Assembly (NCBI RefSeq): GCF_005844425.1
Contig: NZ_SPHL01000005.1
Location: 1 to 64,000, forward strand
Length of the DNA: 64,000 nt
Reading direction: 5' to 3'
Source of the DNA: Anaerofustis stercorihominis
Lineage (GTDB): Bacteria; Bacillota; Clostridia; Eubacteriales; Anaerofustaceae
A model generated the notes under the pieces. It did not search any database. It saw only the letters and a program-made list of their open reading frames with translations, and was not told the origin of the DNA. Positions 1 to 8,982 of the stretch are shown here, piece after piece (the stretch's first letter is position 1; each line of letters opens with the position of its first letter). Position numbers and translations under genes: made by a program.

Positions 1-1
1 A

Positions 2-55
2 ATAGAATCTGCTACACTTGAAGATTTAGAACAACCTGAATATAGAAAATTTTAA
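2..55 (+). CDS. C-terminal end of a truncated gene (unknown)
   Basis: An open frame enters from the left edge and ends at TAA 53-55, leaving 17 residues that end EQPEYRKF. A terminator follows at once, which supports a real gene end. There is too little sequence to name the product. Confidence 0.5.
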   Translation: MESATLEDLEQPEYRKF

Positions 56-84
56 AAGAAGAGTATTTTATACTCTTCTTTTTT
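54..84. terminator. Bidirectional intrinsic terminator
   Basis: A 12-bp perfect stem (54-65 with 71-82) around loop TTTTA, with an A-run on one side and T-run on the other. It separates the rightward partial gene from the leftward permease gene, so it can serve both. Confidence 0.85.
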
Positions 85-907
85 ACTCCAAATTCAATTT
101 CCTTTCAAAGAAAAATTTAACAATAAAGAAATATATAATATTTAAAATTAACAAGAAAGCAATTAATCCTACAAATACCAAATGAGCCATAGCTATTGGA
201 GATAATGTATTATTTAAAAAGTTATACAATGGACTTACAAATATTACTCCTAAAATAATTGTTAGAATTGTAGTTAATACAGATATTGCAATGTAAGACA
301 CAAACGATAATAAAATTTTATTTTTATTAAAACTGAAACCAACAGCCATAGCAGAATAAACAGCCAAGATTTTATTTGAGCATCCTAAAATAATAATAAG
401 CAATAAATAAAACATTACTAACAATACTTTTGCTATATCACCTCCGTAAATCGTAAAGGCTCGTTTTATATTAATTACATCATTTATATCCAAACTTGCA
501 AAATCAAAAATACTTGAAAACATGACTAAACAAAGTACCGAAATAATTATTGCTAATCCCGTTAAAATTACCCATAAAGTACCAACAATGACTTTGCTTA
601 AAATCTCTTTTCCAATATTGATTGGAAGAGTATGAGTAAGATAACCTTCATTAGATAAATCTGCCTTATAAAATCTAATTATACTTAAAACTGCTGCCAA
701 GATTAATATTGCCATAATTCCTAACATATATACTGAACCGCTTACTGCCGAAAAGATATTATATATAATACTATCATGAAGTATATTATTAGTAGATATT
801 CCAACTAAAACACCATTAAGTACAGATACACATATTAAAGCAATTATAGCCGGTATCATAATTCTTTTAGTTGCTTTAATTTCGTACTTTATTAATTTAC
901 TTAACAT
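83..907 (-). CDS. ABC transporter permease (ABC-2 type membrane protein)
   Basis: A 274-aa protein that is almost wholly hydrophobic, with about six membrane segments (roughly residues 15-40, 55-80, 110-135, 160-185, 205-225, 240-262) and a basic C-terminus. It has no binding-protein or catalytic motifs. The gene overlaps the end of the ATPase gene upstream and is the last gene of a regulator-ATPase-permease operon of the YtrA/YtrB kind. Such exporters typically answer cell-envelope stress or antimicrobials; the substrate is unknown. Because the ATPase is frameshifted, the permease may lack its motor. Confidence 0.75.
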   Translation of the reverse strand: MLSKLIKYEIKATKRIMIPAIIALICVSVLNGVLVGISTNNILHDSIIYNIFSAVSGSVYMLGIMAILILAAVLSIIRFYKADLSNEGYLTHTLPINIGKEILSKVIVGTLWVILTGLAIIISVLCLVMFSSIFDFASLDINDVINIKRAFTIYGGDIAKVLLVMFYLLLIIILGCSNKILAVYSAMAVGFSFNKNKILLSFVSYIAISVLTTILTIILGVIFVSPLYNFLNNTLSPIAMAHLVFVGLIAFLLILNIIYFFIVKFFFERKLNLE

Positions 908-1598
908 CTGAATTCCTCCCTAAACAATTTATCAATAGACATACCTTTTTCTTCTCTTATTTCATCAGCATCCCCGTTTAATACAATGCTACCGTTTTTT
1001 ATAAATATTACTTGATCTAAAACTTTTTCAATATCAGAAATTAAATGAGTAGATATAATCACAGTTGAATCGTCAGAATAATTATTTATTATGGTTTTAA
1101 GAATATAATCTCTGCTTGCAGGATCAACACCCCCTATAGGTTCATCCAAAAGATATAATTTTGCCTTTCTGCTCATTACTAAAATAAGCTGAACTTTTTC
1201 TTTTGTTCCTTTAGACATATTCTTAAGTTTATCATTTGGAGAAATATTTAAGCTTTCTAACATTTGATATGCCTTTTTACTATCAAAATCTTCATAAAAA
1301 TCACTAAAGAAATTGATAAGTTCTTTTGCATCCATCCACTCATTCAAATAACTTTTATCAGGTAAATATGAAACTATTTTTTTGTTTCTATTCCCGGAGC
1401 TAAACCGTCAATATAAAGTTCTCCGCCAGATGGAACAAGAAGTTTATTCAAAAGTTTAATAAGAGTTGTTTTACCGCTTCCGTTAGGTCCTAACAATCCA
1501 ACGATTTTTCCACTTTCAATGTTTAAATTTACATTATTAAGAGCAAACTTTCCGTCAAATTCTTTAAACAAGTTTTTTATTTCAATTAAGTTATTCAT
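901..1598 (-). pseudogene. ABC transporter ATP-binding protein, frameshifted
   Basis: The N-terminal part (1598-1374, 74 aa) holds Walker A GPNGSGKTT. The C-terminal part (to 901) holds a signature-like SKGTKEK, Walker B LYLLDEP and the H-loop STH. The two are in different frames: the first stops at TAG 1376-1374 directly after an A7 run on the coding strand (1383-1377). One extra A, or a -1 slip on the in-frame heptamer A AAA AAA, joins them into about 232 aa, a normal length. The start overlaps the regulator's last codons. It may be a pseudogene, a phase-variable tract, a slippage-dependent gene or a sequencing error. Confidence 0.75.
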
Positions 1599-1965
1599 TT
1601 TCTTCCCCCTTCATTGATTCTTCCATAATTAAAGTTATTTCTTTTTCATCAAATCCAATTTCTTTCATCTTAATTAAAAAATCATCAACATATTCTTCAG
1701 CCAGCAATACTCTCCTCCTTTGAATAATCTCTTCGTCATCCGTTACAAATCTTCCGCTTGTTCTTGAAGAAAAAACTATATTATTTTTTTCAAGTTCACT
1801 AAAGGCCTTTTGCATTGTATTTGGATTAACATCAGCAACAGAGGCAAATTCACGAACCGAAGGAAGCTTATCCCCTACTTTATATTTTCCTTTTAATATA
1901 TCTCTTTCAATAAATGAGGCTATTTGTAAATATATTGGTCTATCATTTTCAAATTCCCATCCCAT
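1591..1965 (-). CDS. GntR-family transcriptional regulator, YtrA subfamily
   Basis: A 124-aa protein with a GntR winged helix: DRPIYLQIASFIERDI, then GDKLPSVREFA and NPNTMQKAFSELE as the helix-turn-helix (about residues 10-75), followed by only about 50 residues. This short tail is typical of the YtrA group, which has no large ligand domain. It is first gene of the operon and overlaps the ATPase start by 8 nt. The perfect inverted repeat over its own promoter (1989-2026) suggests autorepression. Confidence 0.88.
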   Translation of the reverse strand: MGWEFENDRPIYLQIASFIERDILKGKYKVGDKLPSVREFASVADVNPNTMQKAFSELEKNNIVFSSRTSGRFVTDDEEIIQRRRVLLAEEYVDDFLIKMKEIGFDEKEITLIMEESMKGEENE

Positions 1966-1988
1966 ATTAATCCTGCCTTTCTTTTAAT

Positions 1989-2046
1989 TTGTATTATTGT
2001 ATTAATCAACTAATACAATAATACAATCATAACTTGCATTTGTCAA
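1989..2046 (-). promoter_or_regulatory. Promoter with a 16+16 bp perfect inverted repeat (probable GntR operator)
   Basis: Reading leftward, TTGACA (2046-2041), 17 nt, TATTAT (2023-2018). An inverted repeat with perfect 16-bp arms (1989-2004 and 2011-2026, spacer ATCAAC) covers the -10 and start region. Its inner part GTATTA-N6-TAATAC resembles operators of YtrA-type regulators. A bound repressor would block the -10 box. Confidence 0.85.
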
Positions 2047-2160
2047 TATAACTTTAAAATTTTAATTATTTTTTAATTTAAAACAAATATATAATTTTAA
2101 AAGTTTAAAAATGAATGTATTTATGATAGAATAATTAGCAATGGAAAAGAGGTTTAAATT

Positions 2161-3525
2161 ATGAGAAATAAAAAAACATTAATACTTATTCTATTATTAA
2201 CATTTTTTATAATACCAACATTTAATTATATAAATGCAGATATAGAAACAGAAACGGAAATAACTCAAAATCTTGCTAACACAATTCAAGGTAATCAAAA
2301 TGGCTTTACTTATATGATAAAAGATTCAAAAGCTTATATTATTTCTTATACTACAAAGGAAGAAGAAATAAAAAATCTTACAATACCTGAAAAAATTAAT
2401 AACTATCCTGTTATAGAAATCAGAGATAATGCATTTAAAAATACTTCAATAATCAATCTTACAATTCCAAGCAGCGTAGAAACTATAGGTGATTATGCTT
2501 TCTATAATTGTAATAAATTGGAATCTGTAACAATAAACGGATGCAAAAATATAAATGAATATGCCTTTGCAAACTGTATAAGTTTAAAAGATATTACTTT
2601 AGAAGAAGGAATTGAAAATATTGCAGAAAATGCATTTTTAAATTGTGGTATGAAAGAAGTATCTATTCCTGCATCAGTAAAAAAAATAGGCTCTAATGCT
2701 TTTACAAATTGTACTAATTTAAAAAGCTTTACAGTAGCAAAAGAAAATAAAAAATTTACGGCAGAAAATGGTGTATTATATTCAAAAAACATGAAAACTT
2801 TAATATCTTACCCAATAAGCAAAGAAGATGAAGGTTTCACAGTAAATGAAAAAACGACATCAATAAAAGAAAGTGCATTTTATTCTAATAAATATTTAAA
2901 AAACATCACACTTCCAAATAAACTTAAATCAATAGGTAAATATGCATTTTACAACACCAGAAGCCTAACAAACATAGAAATACCGGAAAATGTAGAAGAA
3001 ATAAAAGAAGAAACATTTTTAGGAAGTGTAAGTTTAACAAGTGTAACATTTAAAGATGGGGTTATAACCATAGGCAGCAATGCTTTTAGAGAATGCGAAA
3101 ATCTTACAACGGTTAAATTCCCTAACACACTCCAAAAATTAGAAGGCGGTGCATTTAAAAATTGTTCAAAACTAAATAACATTTCTTTCCCTGATTCTCT
3201 TCATACAATAGGTAAAGAAGTATTCAGAGGATGTTCAAGTTTAACAAAAGTAAGTCTTCCAATTTACGTAAACTATTTAAGAGATTATGTATTTGCTGAT
3301 TGCTCTAATTTACAAGAAGTAACTTTAAATGAGGGAGTAACAAACATTAATCAAAAAGCTTTCAGCAACTGCCCAAAACTTACCAAAATAGAAGCAACAT
3401 ATAGTCTTTCAACAATAGATTCTACAGCATTTGATGGAAGTAAAAACATAAAAATATATGCACCTTATGGTTCTTATGCATTAACATTTGCAGAAGAAAA
3501 TAAAATAAATAATGAATCAATATAG
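2161..3525 (+). CDS. Secreted BspA-type leucine-rich repeat protein
   Basis: A 454-aa protein. Residues 1-27 form a Sec signal (KKTLILILLLTFFIIPTF). From about residue 85 to 440 there are around 14 repeats of the LRR_5/BspA form, for example LTIPSSVETIGDYAFYNC and similar IGSNAFxxC units. No LPXTG, membrane anchor or choline-binding domain is seen, so it is probably released or loosely surface-bound. BspA repeats in other anaerobes mediate adhesion; the ligand here is unknown. It is monocistronic, with SD AGAGG upstream and a terminator 1 nt after the stop. Confidence 0.85.
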   Translation: MRNKKTLILILLLTFFIIPTFNYINADIETETEITQNLANTIQGNQNGFTYMIKDSKAYIISYTTKEEEIKNLTIPEKINNYPVIEIRDNAFKNTSIINLTIPSSVETIGDYAFYNCNKLESVTINGCKNINEYAFANCISLKDITLEEGIENIAENAFLNCGMKEVSIPASVKKIGSNAFTNCTNLKSFTVAKENKKFTAENGVLYSKNMKTLISYPISKEDEGFTVNEKTTSIKESAFYSNKYLKNITLPNKLKSIGKYAFYNTRSLTNIEIPENVEEIKEETFLGSVSLTSVTFKDGVITIGSNAFRECENLTTVKFPNTLQKLEGGAFKNCSKLNNISFPDSLHTIGKEVFRGCSSLTKVSLPIYVNYLRDYVFADCSNLQEVTLNEGVTNINQKAFSNCPKLTKIEATYSLSTIDSTAFDGSKNIKIYAPYGSYALTFAEENKINNESI

Positions 3526-3555
3526 AAAAAGAAGAGATAAAACTCTTCTTTTTTT
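3526..3555 (+). terminator. Intrinsic terminator of the LRR gene
   Basis: An 11-bp perfect stem (3526-3536 with 43-53) around ATAAAA, ending in a T7 run. Confidence 0.9.
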
Positions 3556-3672
3556 GTAATGATTTTGTAATGAAGTTTGTTAAAAATAATAATTATGTTT
3601 ATTTACTTATCTATGTAATTATGTTATAGTATTTTATAATAAAACAAGCTGGAATTACAGGAGGGAAAAGAG

Positions 3673-3849
3673 TTGAAGTATATTGTTGAGCGAGATTTAT
3701 TCATGAGTAAATTGCAAAATTATCTTAATGAAAAAGCTGAAGAAGGTTATACCCTTGTTGATGTATTTGTATCTGAGGAAGATATAAAAGACGGAAGAGA
3801 AAACAAATACCAAAGAGCCAGTAAAGTTACAGTTATAATGAGCAAATAA
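3673..3849 (+). CDS. Small 58-aa protein of unknown function, TTG start
   Basis: A strong SD AGGAGGG (3659-3665) lies 7 nt before TTG 3673. The product begins (M)KYIVERDLFMSKLQ, is charged and soluble, ends VTVIMSK, and is followed at once by a terminator. The layout resembles small DUF4177-like proteins (an N-terminal YIV..., then a conserved GYTLVDVFV), but that assignment is tentative. Confidence 0.7.
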   Translation: MKYIVERDLFMSKLQNYLNEKAEEGYTLVDVFVSEEDIKDGRENKYQRASKVTVIMSK

Positions 3850-3874
3850 AAAAGATGCAAAACTGCATCTTTTT
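3849..3874. terminator. Bidirectional intrinsic terminator
   Basis: An 11-bp stem AAAAAGATGCA/TGCATCTTTTT with loop AAAC, between the rightward 58-aa gene and the leftward zapA-like gene. Confidence 0.9.
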
Positions 3875-3886
3875 ATTTTTTATATT

Positions 3887-4423
3887 CTAGCTTGAATAAT
3901 CCAAAATATTCTTTCTTGCTTTAACAAGCTCTATTTGATTTTCTAAAAGTTTATTTTGAAGTTCACTTATAGATCTTCTGTTAAGTTCTATCTCACTTCT
4001 CATTGAAGTAAATTTTTCCTTGTACTCTTCAAGCAGATCTTTTAACTCTTCGTTTTCTATTTCCATTTTTTCATATTTATATTGCATAGAAAGTCTTTTT
4101 GCTTCATTAGCTTCTGCTTCTTCAAGTGCAGACATTAACTTTTCTTTATAATCAGTCAGAATTTCATATTCCTCTTTATCTTTTCTAAGATCTTCAACTT
4201 CATCTTTTAGTTCGAAAAGTTCTTCACATAAATTTAAAGAAGACAAGACTGCAGCGGTATAAGGATTCATATAAGGATTATTTTTCTTAACTTGTCTGAT
4301 TAATTCGTCAACAAAACCGGCAACTTTTTTTAATTGTTCTTCATCATTATCTGTAATGATTGTATAATTTGACCCTAAAATATTAACGACCACTCTGTTT
4401 TTTGCTGTACTCTTTTCTTCCAT
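3887..4423 (-). CDS. zapA: Cell division protein ZapA-like with long coiled coil
   Basis: Residues about 1-75 match the ZapA fold (RVVVNILGSNYTIITDNDEEQLKKVAGFVDELI..., then an A..LSSLNLCEELFEL helix). ZapA binds FtsZ and promotes Z-ring assembly. The remaining ~100 residues are a continuous Glu/Lys-rich coiled coil, longer than in E. coli ZapA (about 109 aa in total). I chose ATG 4423 because GGGTGA sits just upstream; a GTG 9 nt earlier has no clear SD. Confidence 0.8.
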   Translation of the reverse strand: MEEKSTAKNRVVVNILGSNYTIITDNDEEQLKKVAGFVDELIRQVKKNNPYMNPYTAAVLSSLNLCEELFELKDEVEDLRKDKEEYEILTDYKEKLMSALEEAEANEAKRLSMQYKYEKMEIENEELKDLLEEYKEKFTSMRSEIELNRRSISELQNKLLENQIELVKARKNILDYSS

Positions 4424-4494
4424 ATGTATCACCCATTCTTTTATAAAATATAAAATATCAATATATAAATATATAATACCACAAACTTTACATT

Positions 4495-4540
4495 AAAAAA
4501 AAGAAAAAATTAGAAAAATACATAATTTTTTCTTTTTTTT
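4495..4540 (-). terminator. Long AT-rich terminator after argD
   Basis: A perfect 18-bp stem (4495-4512 with 4523-4540) made almost wholly of A/T, 10-nt loop, 31 nt downstream of the argD stop. On the minus strand it ends in a T-run. Confidence 0.7.
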
Positions 4541-4570
4541 ATACTAATACGAAATATTTTACAAAATATG

Positions 4571-5752
4571 TTATATTTCTTGTAAAATACTGTCTAAGAT
4601 TGTAATACCTTCGTCTATTTCATCCTTTGAAATAATCAATGGAGGCACAAATCTTATAATGTTTTGTCCCGAATTTAAAAGTAAAAGTCCTTTATCAATA
4701 GCCTTATTAATAATGTCAGAAACAGGGAATTCAAATTCCATTCCAAGCATTAAACCAATACCTCTTACATCATTAATAAAATCATATTTTTCTTTTAACT
4801 GTTCAAGTTTAGATTTTAAATAAATTCCTTGTTCTTTTACGTTATCTAAAATATTTTCATTTATTATCTTATTTAAAACATATTTACTTGCAGTAGAAGC
4901 AAGTGCATTTCCTCCAAAAGTTGAAGCATGGTTTCCAGGTTCAAAACCTTTTGCCTTTTCTTCTTTAACAAGAATTGCACCTATTGGGAAACCTCCTCCT
5001 AAACCTTTTGCCATGCAAACTACATCAGGAACAACATCAAAATATTCATATGCAAATAAATATCCGCTTCTTCCTATACCACATTGAACTTCATCAAATA
5101 TTAATAATATATCAAGTTCATCACATAAAGCTCTTACCTTTTTCAAAAATTCTTTACTTGCAGGTCTTATACCGCCTTCTCCTTGAACAGGTTCTATTAT
5201 AATTCCACAAGCGCCACATCTTGCTTCTTTTTCAATTGCTTCGAAATCCATAAAAGGAACATGAACAACATCAGGTAAAATAGGACCAAGACCTTTTTGA
5301 TATTTAAGTTGTCCTGTAGCTGTTATAGAACCGAAAGTTCTTCCATGAAAAGAATTATTCATAGCAATAATTTTTGTTTCTTTATTTCTAAATTTATATG
5401 CATATAATCTTGATAATTTTAAAGCTGCTTCAGTTGCTTCAGCTCCTGAATTACAAAAGAAAACTCTGTCTAAAGCACTATTATCAACCAAAGTTTTTGC
5501 AGCCTCTACATTCGCTTTAGTATAATATAAATTTGATACATGATATAACTTATGCATTTGTTCTTCTAATGCTTTATTTAAACCTTCATCATTGTATCCC
5601 AAATCATTTACAGCAATACCTGCCACAAAATCTAAATATTTTTTTCCGTTTTCATCATAAAGATACACACCTTCTCCTTTTTCAAAAACTAAAGGAAATC
5701 TTGAGTATGTATGCATTAATACTTTTTCACCTGTTTTAACTATATCTTCCAT
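4571..5752 (-). CDS. argD: Acetylornithine aminotransferase
   Basis: A 393-aa class-III PLP aminotransferase that makes N-acetylornithine from N-acetylglutamate semialdehyde. Visible motifs are the PLP-phosphate loop CNSGAEATEAALKL, the NSFHGRTFGS segment, IIEPVQGEGG, DEVQCGIGR and the Schiff-base lysine in CMAKGLGGGFPIGA. It is full length, last gene of argCJBD, 6 nt after argB, and followed by a terminator. Confidence 0.96.
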   Translation of the reverse strand: MEDIVKTGEKVLMHTYSRFPLVFEKGEGVYLYDENGKKYLDFVAGIAVNDLGYNDEGLNKALEEQMHKLYHVSNLYYTKANVEAAKTLVDNSALDRVFFCNSGAEATEAALKLSRLYAYKFRNKETKIIAMNNSFHGRTFGSITATGQLKYQKGLGPILPDVVHVPFMDFEAIEKEARCGACGIIIEPVQGEGGIRPASKEFLKKVRALCDELDILLIFDEVQCGIGRSGYLFAYEYFDVVPDVVCMAKGLGGGFPIGAILVKEEKAKGFEPGNHASTFGGNALASTASKYVLNKIINENILDNVKEQGIYLKSKLEQLKEKYDFINDVRGIGLMLGMEFEFPVSDIINKAIDKGLLLLNSGQNIIRFVPPLIISKDEIDEGITILDSILQEI

Positions 5753-5758
5753 TGCTGC

Positions 5759-6613
5759 CTACTCCTTTATCATAGTTCCTATTCCACAGTTTGTAAATAA
5801 TTCTATTAATAAACTATGTTCAACTCTTCCGTCAATGATATGAACACCACTTACTCCGTTTTCAACACTTTCTTTTGCGCCTCTAATCTTTGGAATCATT
5901 CCCCCATTAATTGTACCATCATCAATTAAACCTTGAATTTCATCTATATTAATTTGTTTAATTAGATTTTTTTCTTTGTCCATAACTCCTTCAATATCAG
6001 ACATGAAAAGAAGTTTTTTTGCATGAAGAGCGCTTGCAACATGGCAAGCAACATAATCAGCATTAATATTATAGCTTTGTCCTGTTTCGTCAACACCAAT
6101 AGGTGCAATAATAGGGATAAAATCATCATCCAAAAGTTTTGCAATAAGCATTGGATTTACACCTTTAATTTTTCCAACAAAACCTATATCATCTCCACCA
6201 GGAGTATGTTTTTCAACTTCTAAAAGTTTTCCGTCCTGCCCTGTAATACCAATTGCATTCATTCCCTGTTTTGTAAATAGAGAAACTAAATCTTTATTTA
6301 CTCCACCTGCAAGAACCATTTGAACAATATTCATTGTATCGCTGTCTGTAAATCTAAGTCCATTTACAAATTTATGTTCTTTTCCTACTCTATCAAGCAT
6401 TTTATTTATATCTTTACCGCCACCATGAACAATTACAGGTAAAATACCAACTAATTTCATTAGAGCAATATCATTTATTACACTTTGCTCCATTTTTTTA
6501 TCTACTAAAGCAGCTCCGCCATATTTAATAACTACTATTTGTCCGTTAAATTCTTTTATATAAGGAAGAGCTTCTATTAATACACTGGCTTGTTTAAAAT
6601 ATTTATCATCCAT
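5759..6613 (-). CDS. argB: Acetylglutamate kinase
   Basis: A 284-aa amino-acid kinase that phosphorylates N-acetylglutamate, the usual point of arginine feedback. Motifs are VVIKYGGAAL near residue 30, VHGGGKDIN, the substrate loop GLRFTDSDTM and the C-terminal SDIEGVMD...GGMIPK block. It starts on the last base of argJ (shared position 6613), so the two are translationally coupled. Confidence 0.96.
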   Translation of the reverse strand: MDDKYFKQASVLIEALPYIKEFNGQIVVIKYGGAALVDKKMEQSVINDIALMKLVGILPVIVHGGGKDINKMLDRVGKEHKFVNGLRFTDSDTMNIVQMVLAGGVNKDLVSLFTKQGMNAIGITGQDGKLLEVEKHTPGGDDIGFVGKIKGVNPMLIAKLLDDDFIPIIAPIGVDETGQSYNINADYVACHVASALHAKKLLFMSDIEGVMDKEKNLIKQINIDEIQGLIDDGTINGGMIPKIRGAKESVENGVSGVHIIDGRVEHSLLIELFTNCGIGTMIKE

Positions 6614-7833
6614 TAGCTTCTATACTCTCCATTTATTTTTACATATTCATAACTTAAATCGCATCCCCATGCTGTTGCATTTTCTTCTCCACAGTTCATG
6701 TTTATATCAATTTCCACTTCAACCTGCTGTAAAATTTCAAGAGCTTTATCTTCATCAAATTCAAGAGCTATTCCGTCTTTATATAACTCAATTTCACCCT
6801 TAACACTTTTAAATGAAAGTGTAACTATTGCAGGATCAAAATCAACTCCTGAATATCCTGCCGCACATAAAACCCTTCCCCAGTTTGCATCTTCGCCAAA
6901 GAATGCTGTCTTAACCAAAGAAGAACCTATAATACTCTTTGCAATCTTCTTTGCATCATCTTTTGTTTTTGCATTTAATACATTTACGGCTAAGAATTTT
7001 GTAGCACCTTCTCCGTCTTTTACAATTTGAGTTGCAAGGTGTTTGCAAACAAACATTAAGGCATCTTTGAATACATTATAATCTTTATGGTCTTTAGTAA
7101 GAACTTCATTACCTGCCATACCGTTTGCAAAAGCAATTACACTGTCGTTTGTAGAGGTATCTCCATCAACAGAAATCATATTATAAGTATCATCTGCAAT
7201 TTCTTTTAGTAAATCTTTAAAAGTTTTGTCATCAATATTTACATCTGTTGTAATGAATGAAAGCATTGTAGCCATATTAGGATGAATCATTCCTGAACCT
7301 TTTGCAATACCGCCTATTCTTACTTTTTTATCATCTATTATAATTTCAACTGATTTATCTTTTATAAAAGTATCGGTTGTAAGAATACCTTCAGCACAAT
7401 TTACACCTGAAACAATGTCATCGTCAAGAGCAAGAGAAACTTCCCTTATTCCGTTTATTATTTTATCCATAGGAAGCTGTACCCCTATAACACCTGTTGA
7501 ATTAACATAAACATCATCAGGCTTTAAAGCAAGACATCTTGCTGTTTCTGCTGCCATTTCATCTGTGTTTTTTAATCCTTGTTCGCCTGTGCATGCATTT
7601 GCATTACCGCTATTTACTATAATAGCTCTTGCTTTTAAACCTTTTTCATATAAAGCCATATTATGTAACACACTGCTTGCTTTTACTTTATTTGTTGTAA
7701 ATACTGCTGCAACATTACAAGGTTTTTCAGAATAAATAAGTGACATATCCTTTCTTTTTCTTTTTAGTCCTGTTGACTTTCCTGATGCATAAAAACCTTT
7801 TGGTGCAACAACACAACCTTTTACTATCTTCAT
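6613..7833 (-). CDS. argJ: Bifunctional ornithine acetyltransferase/N-acetylglutamate synthase
   Basis: A 406-aa ArgJ. It moves the acetyl group from acetylornithine to glutamate, so arginine synthesis recycles acetyl groups. The self-cleavage site is KGSGMIHPNMATML, where the Thr after Ala becomes the catalytic N-terminus of the beta chain (about residue 191). The C-terminus CDLSYEYVKINGEYRS is typical. No argA or argE is seen nearby, consistent with the ArgJ cycle. Confidence 0.96.
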   Translation of the reverse strand: MKIVKGCVVAPKGFYASGKSTGLKRKRKDMSLIYSEKPCNVAAVFTTNKVKASSVLHNMALYEKGLKARAIIVNSGNANACTGEQGLKNTDEMAAETARCLALKPDDVYVNSTGVIGVQLPMDKIINGIREVSLALDDDIVSGVNCAEGILTTDTFIKDKSVEIIIDDKKVRIGGIAKGSGMIHPNMATMLSFITTDVNIDDKTFKDLLKEIADDTYNMISVDGDTSTNDSVIAFANGMAGNEVLTKDHKDYNVFKDALMFVCKHLATQIVKDGEGATKFLAVNVLNAKTKDDAKKIAKSIIGSSLVKTAFFGEDANWGRVLCAAGYSGVDFDPAIVTLSFKSVKGEIELYKDGIALEFDEDKALEILQQVEVEIDINMNCGEENATAWGCDLSYEYVKINGEYRS

Positions 7834-7892
7834 CTATCAAAACTCCTTAATAACTAAAATAAAATATATAAATCTTTTAAATTAAAATATTT

Positions 7893-8930
7893 TTATATAT
7901 ATAAAGGAAGAAAATCAATGCCTTCCTTTTCGCTAAACCCAAACATTATATTCATATTTTGAACTGCTTGAGATGAAGCCCCTTTCATTAAATTATCTAT
8001 TGCACTTGAAACGATAATTCTGTTTACCCTTTTATCAAGAACAAAAGATGTATCAAAAATATTAGTGCCTTTTACATAGTTTGTTGAAGGCAAATTACCA
8101 GACTCTCTAAGTCTTATAAAATATTCATCATTATAATACTCTTCATAAACTTCTTTTATTTTTTCCTTCGTTATGCTTTCATCCACATTTGCATAAATAG
8201 TTGTAAGAATTCCTTTATTCATTGGAACCAAATGAGGAGTAAAAGAAAGTTTAATATCATGTCCATATTTTGAAAGTTGTTGTTCAATTTCAGGAGTATG
8301 TCTGTGTGTACCTACTCCGTATGCTTTAATGGATTCATTGCATTCACAGAATAAAGAACCAACATTTGCTTTTCTTCCTGAACCACTTACGCCCGATTTG
8401 GCATCTATTATTATTGAATTCACATCAATAATATTTTCCTTTACCAATGGATATAGTGATAAAATAGAACAAGTTGTATAACATCCCGGATTTGCTAAAA
8501 GTCTTGTATTTTTTATACTTTCTCTTTCAATTTCACAAAGACCGTATACGCTTTCTTTAAGTAAATCCTCTGCAAAATGTTCTGTCTTATACCATTTTTC
8601 ATATGTAGCCTTATCTTTTAATCTAAAATCAGCACCAAGATCTATTATCTTTGTTTTTTCCAAAACTTCTTTCGTAACAACCTTTGATGCAACTCCATGG
8701 GGAAGAGCCATAAATACAACATCGCAGTCATTTGCAAATTCATTAATGTCGCTTTCCAAACATGGTCCATCTTCTATATTTCTAAATGCTTCATAAACAT
8801 CGCTAAATTCTTTACCCACATAACTGTGAGAACCTAGTTTTATATTTCTAACTTCTTTATGTTTTTTTAATATACTTACTAAAATTGCCCCGGTATATCC
8901 CGTAGCACCCAAAATACCTACATCAATCAT
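7893..8930 (-). CDS. argC: N-acetyl-gamma-glutamyl-phosphate reductase
   Basis: A 345-aa enzyme that reduces acetylglutamyl phosphate to the semialdehyde. It begins MIDVGILGATGYTGA (NADP-binding GxxGxxG), holds the catalytic cysteine in LANPGCYTT, and has GVGTHRHTPEIEQ and HLVPMNKGI. I set the start at ATG 8930, 7 nt after GGAGG; an upstream ATG in the same frame lacks an SD. It lies 34 nt after coaE, with a palindrome in that gap. Confidence 0.95.
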   Translation of the reverse strand: MIDVGILGATGYTGAILVSILKKHKEVRNIKLGSHSYVGKEFSDVYEAFRNIEDGPCLESDINEFANDCDVVFMALPHGVASKVVTKEVLEKTKIIDLGADFRLKDKATYEKWYKTEHFAEDLLKESVYGLCEIERESIKNTRLLANPGCYTTCSILSLYPLVKENIIDVNSIIIDAKSGVSGSGRKANVGSLFCECNESIKAYGVGTHRHTPEIEQQLSKYGHDIKLSFTPHLVPMNKGILTTIYANVDESITKEKIKEVYEEYYNDEYFIRLRESGNLPSTNYVKGTNIFDTSFVLDKRVNRIIVSSAIDNLMKGASSQAVQNMNIMFGFSEKEGIDFLPLYI

Positions 8931-8956
8931 TCCAATACCTCCATAATATGATATAT

Positions 8957-8982
8957 TATACATATTAATGTATATTTATGCA
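8957..8982 (-). promoter_or_regulatory. Possible ArgR operator before argC
   Basis: An 18-bp inverted repeat (8957-8974, arms TATACAT/ATGTATA) and an overlapping TGCATAAATATACAT on the minus strand, straddling the coaE stop. ARG boxes are 18-bp AT-rich palindromes, and similar TGCATA elements lie before both binding-protein genes (13099-13129, 14119-14142). No ArgR gene is in the window. Confidence 0.35.
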
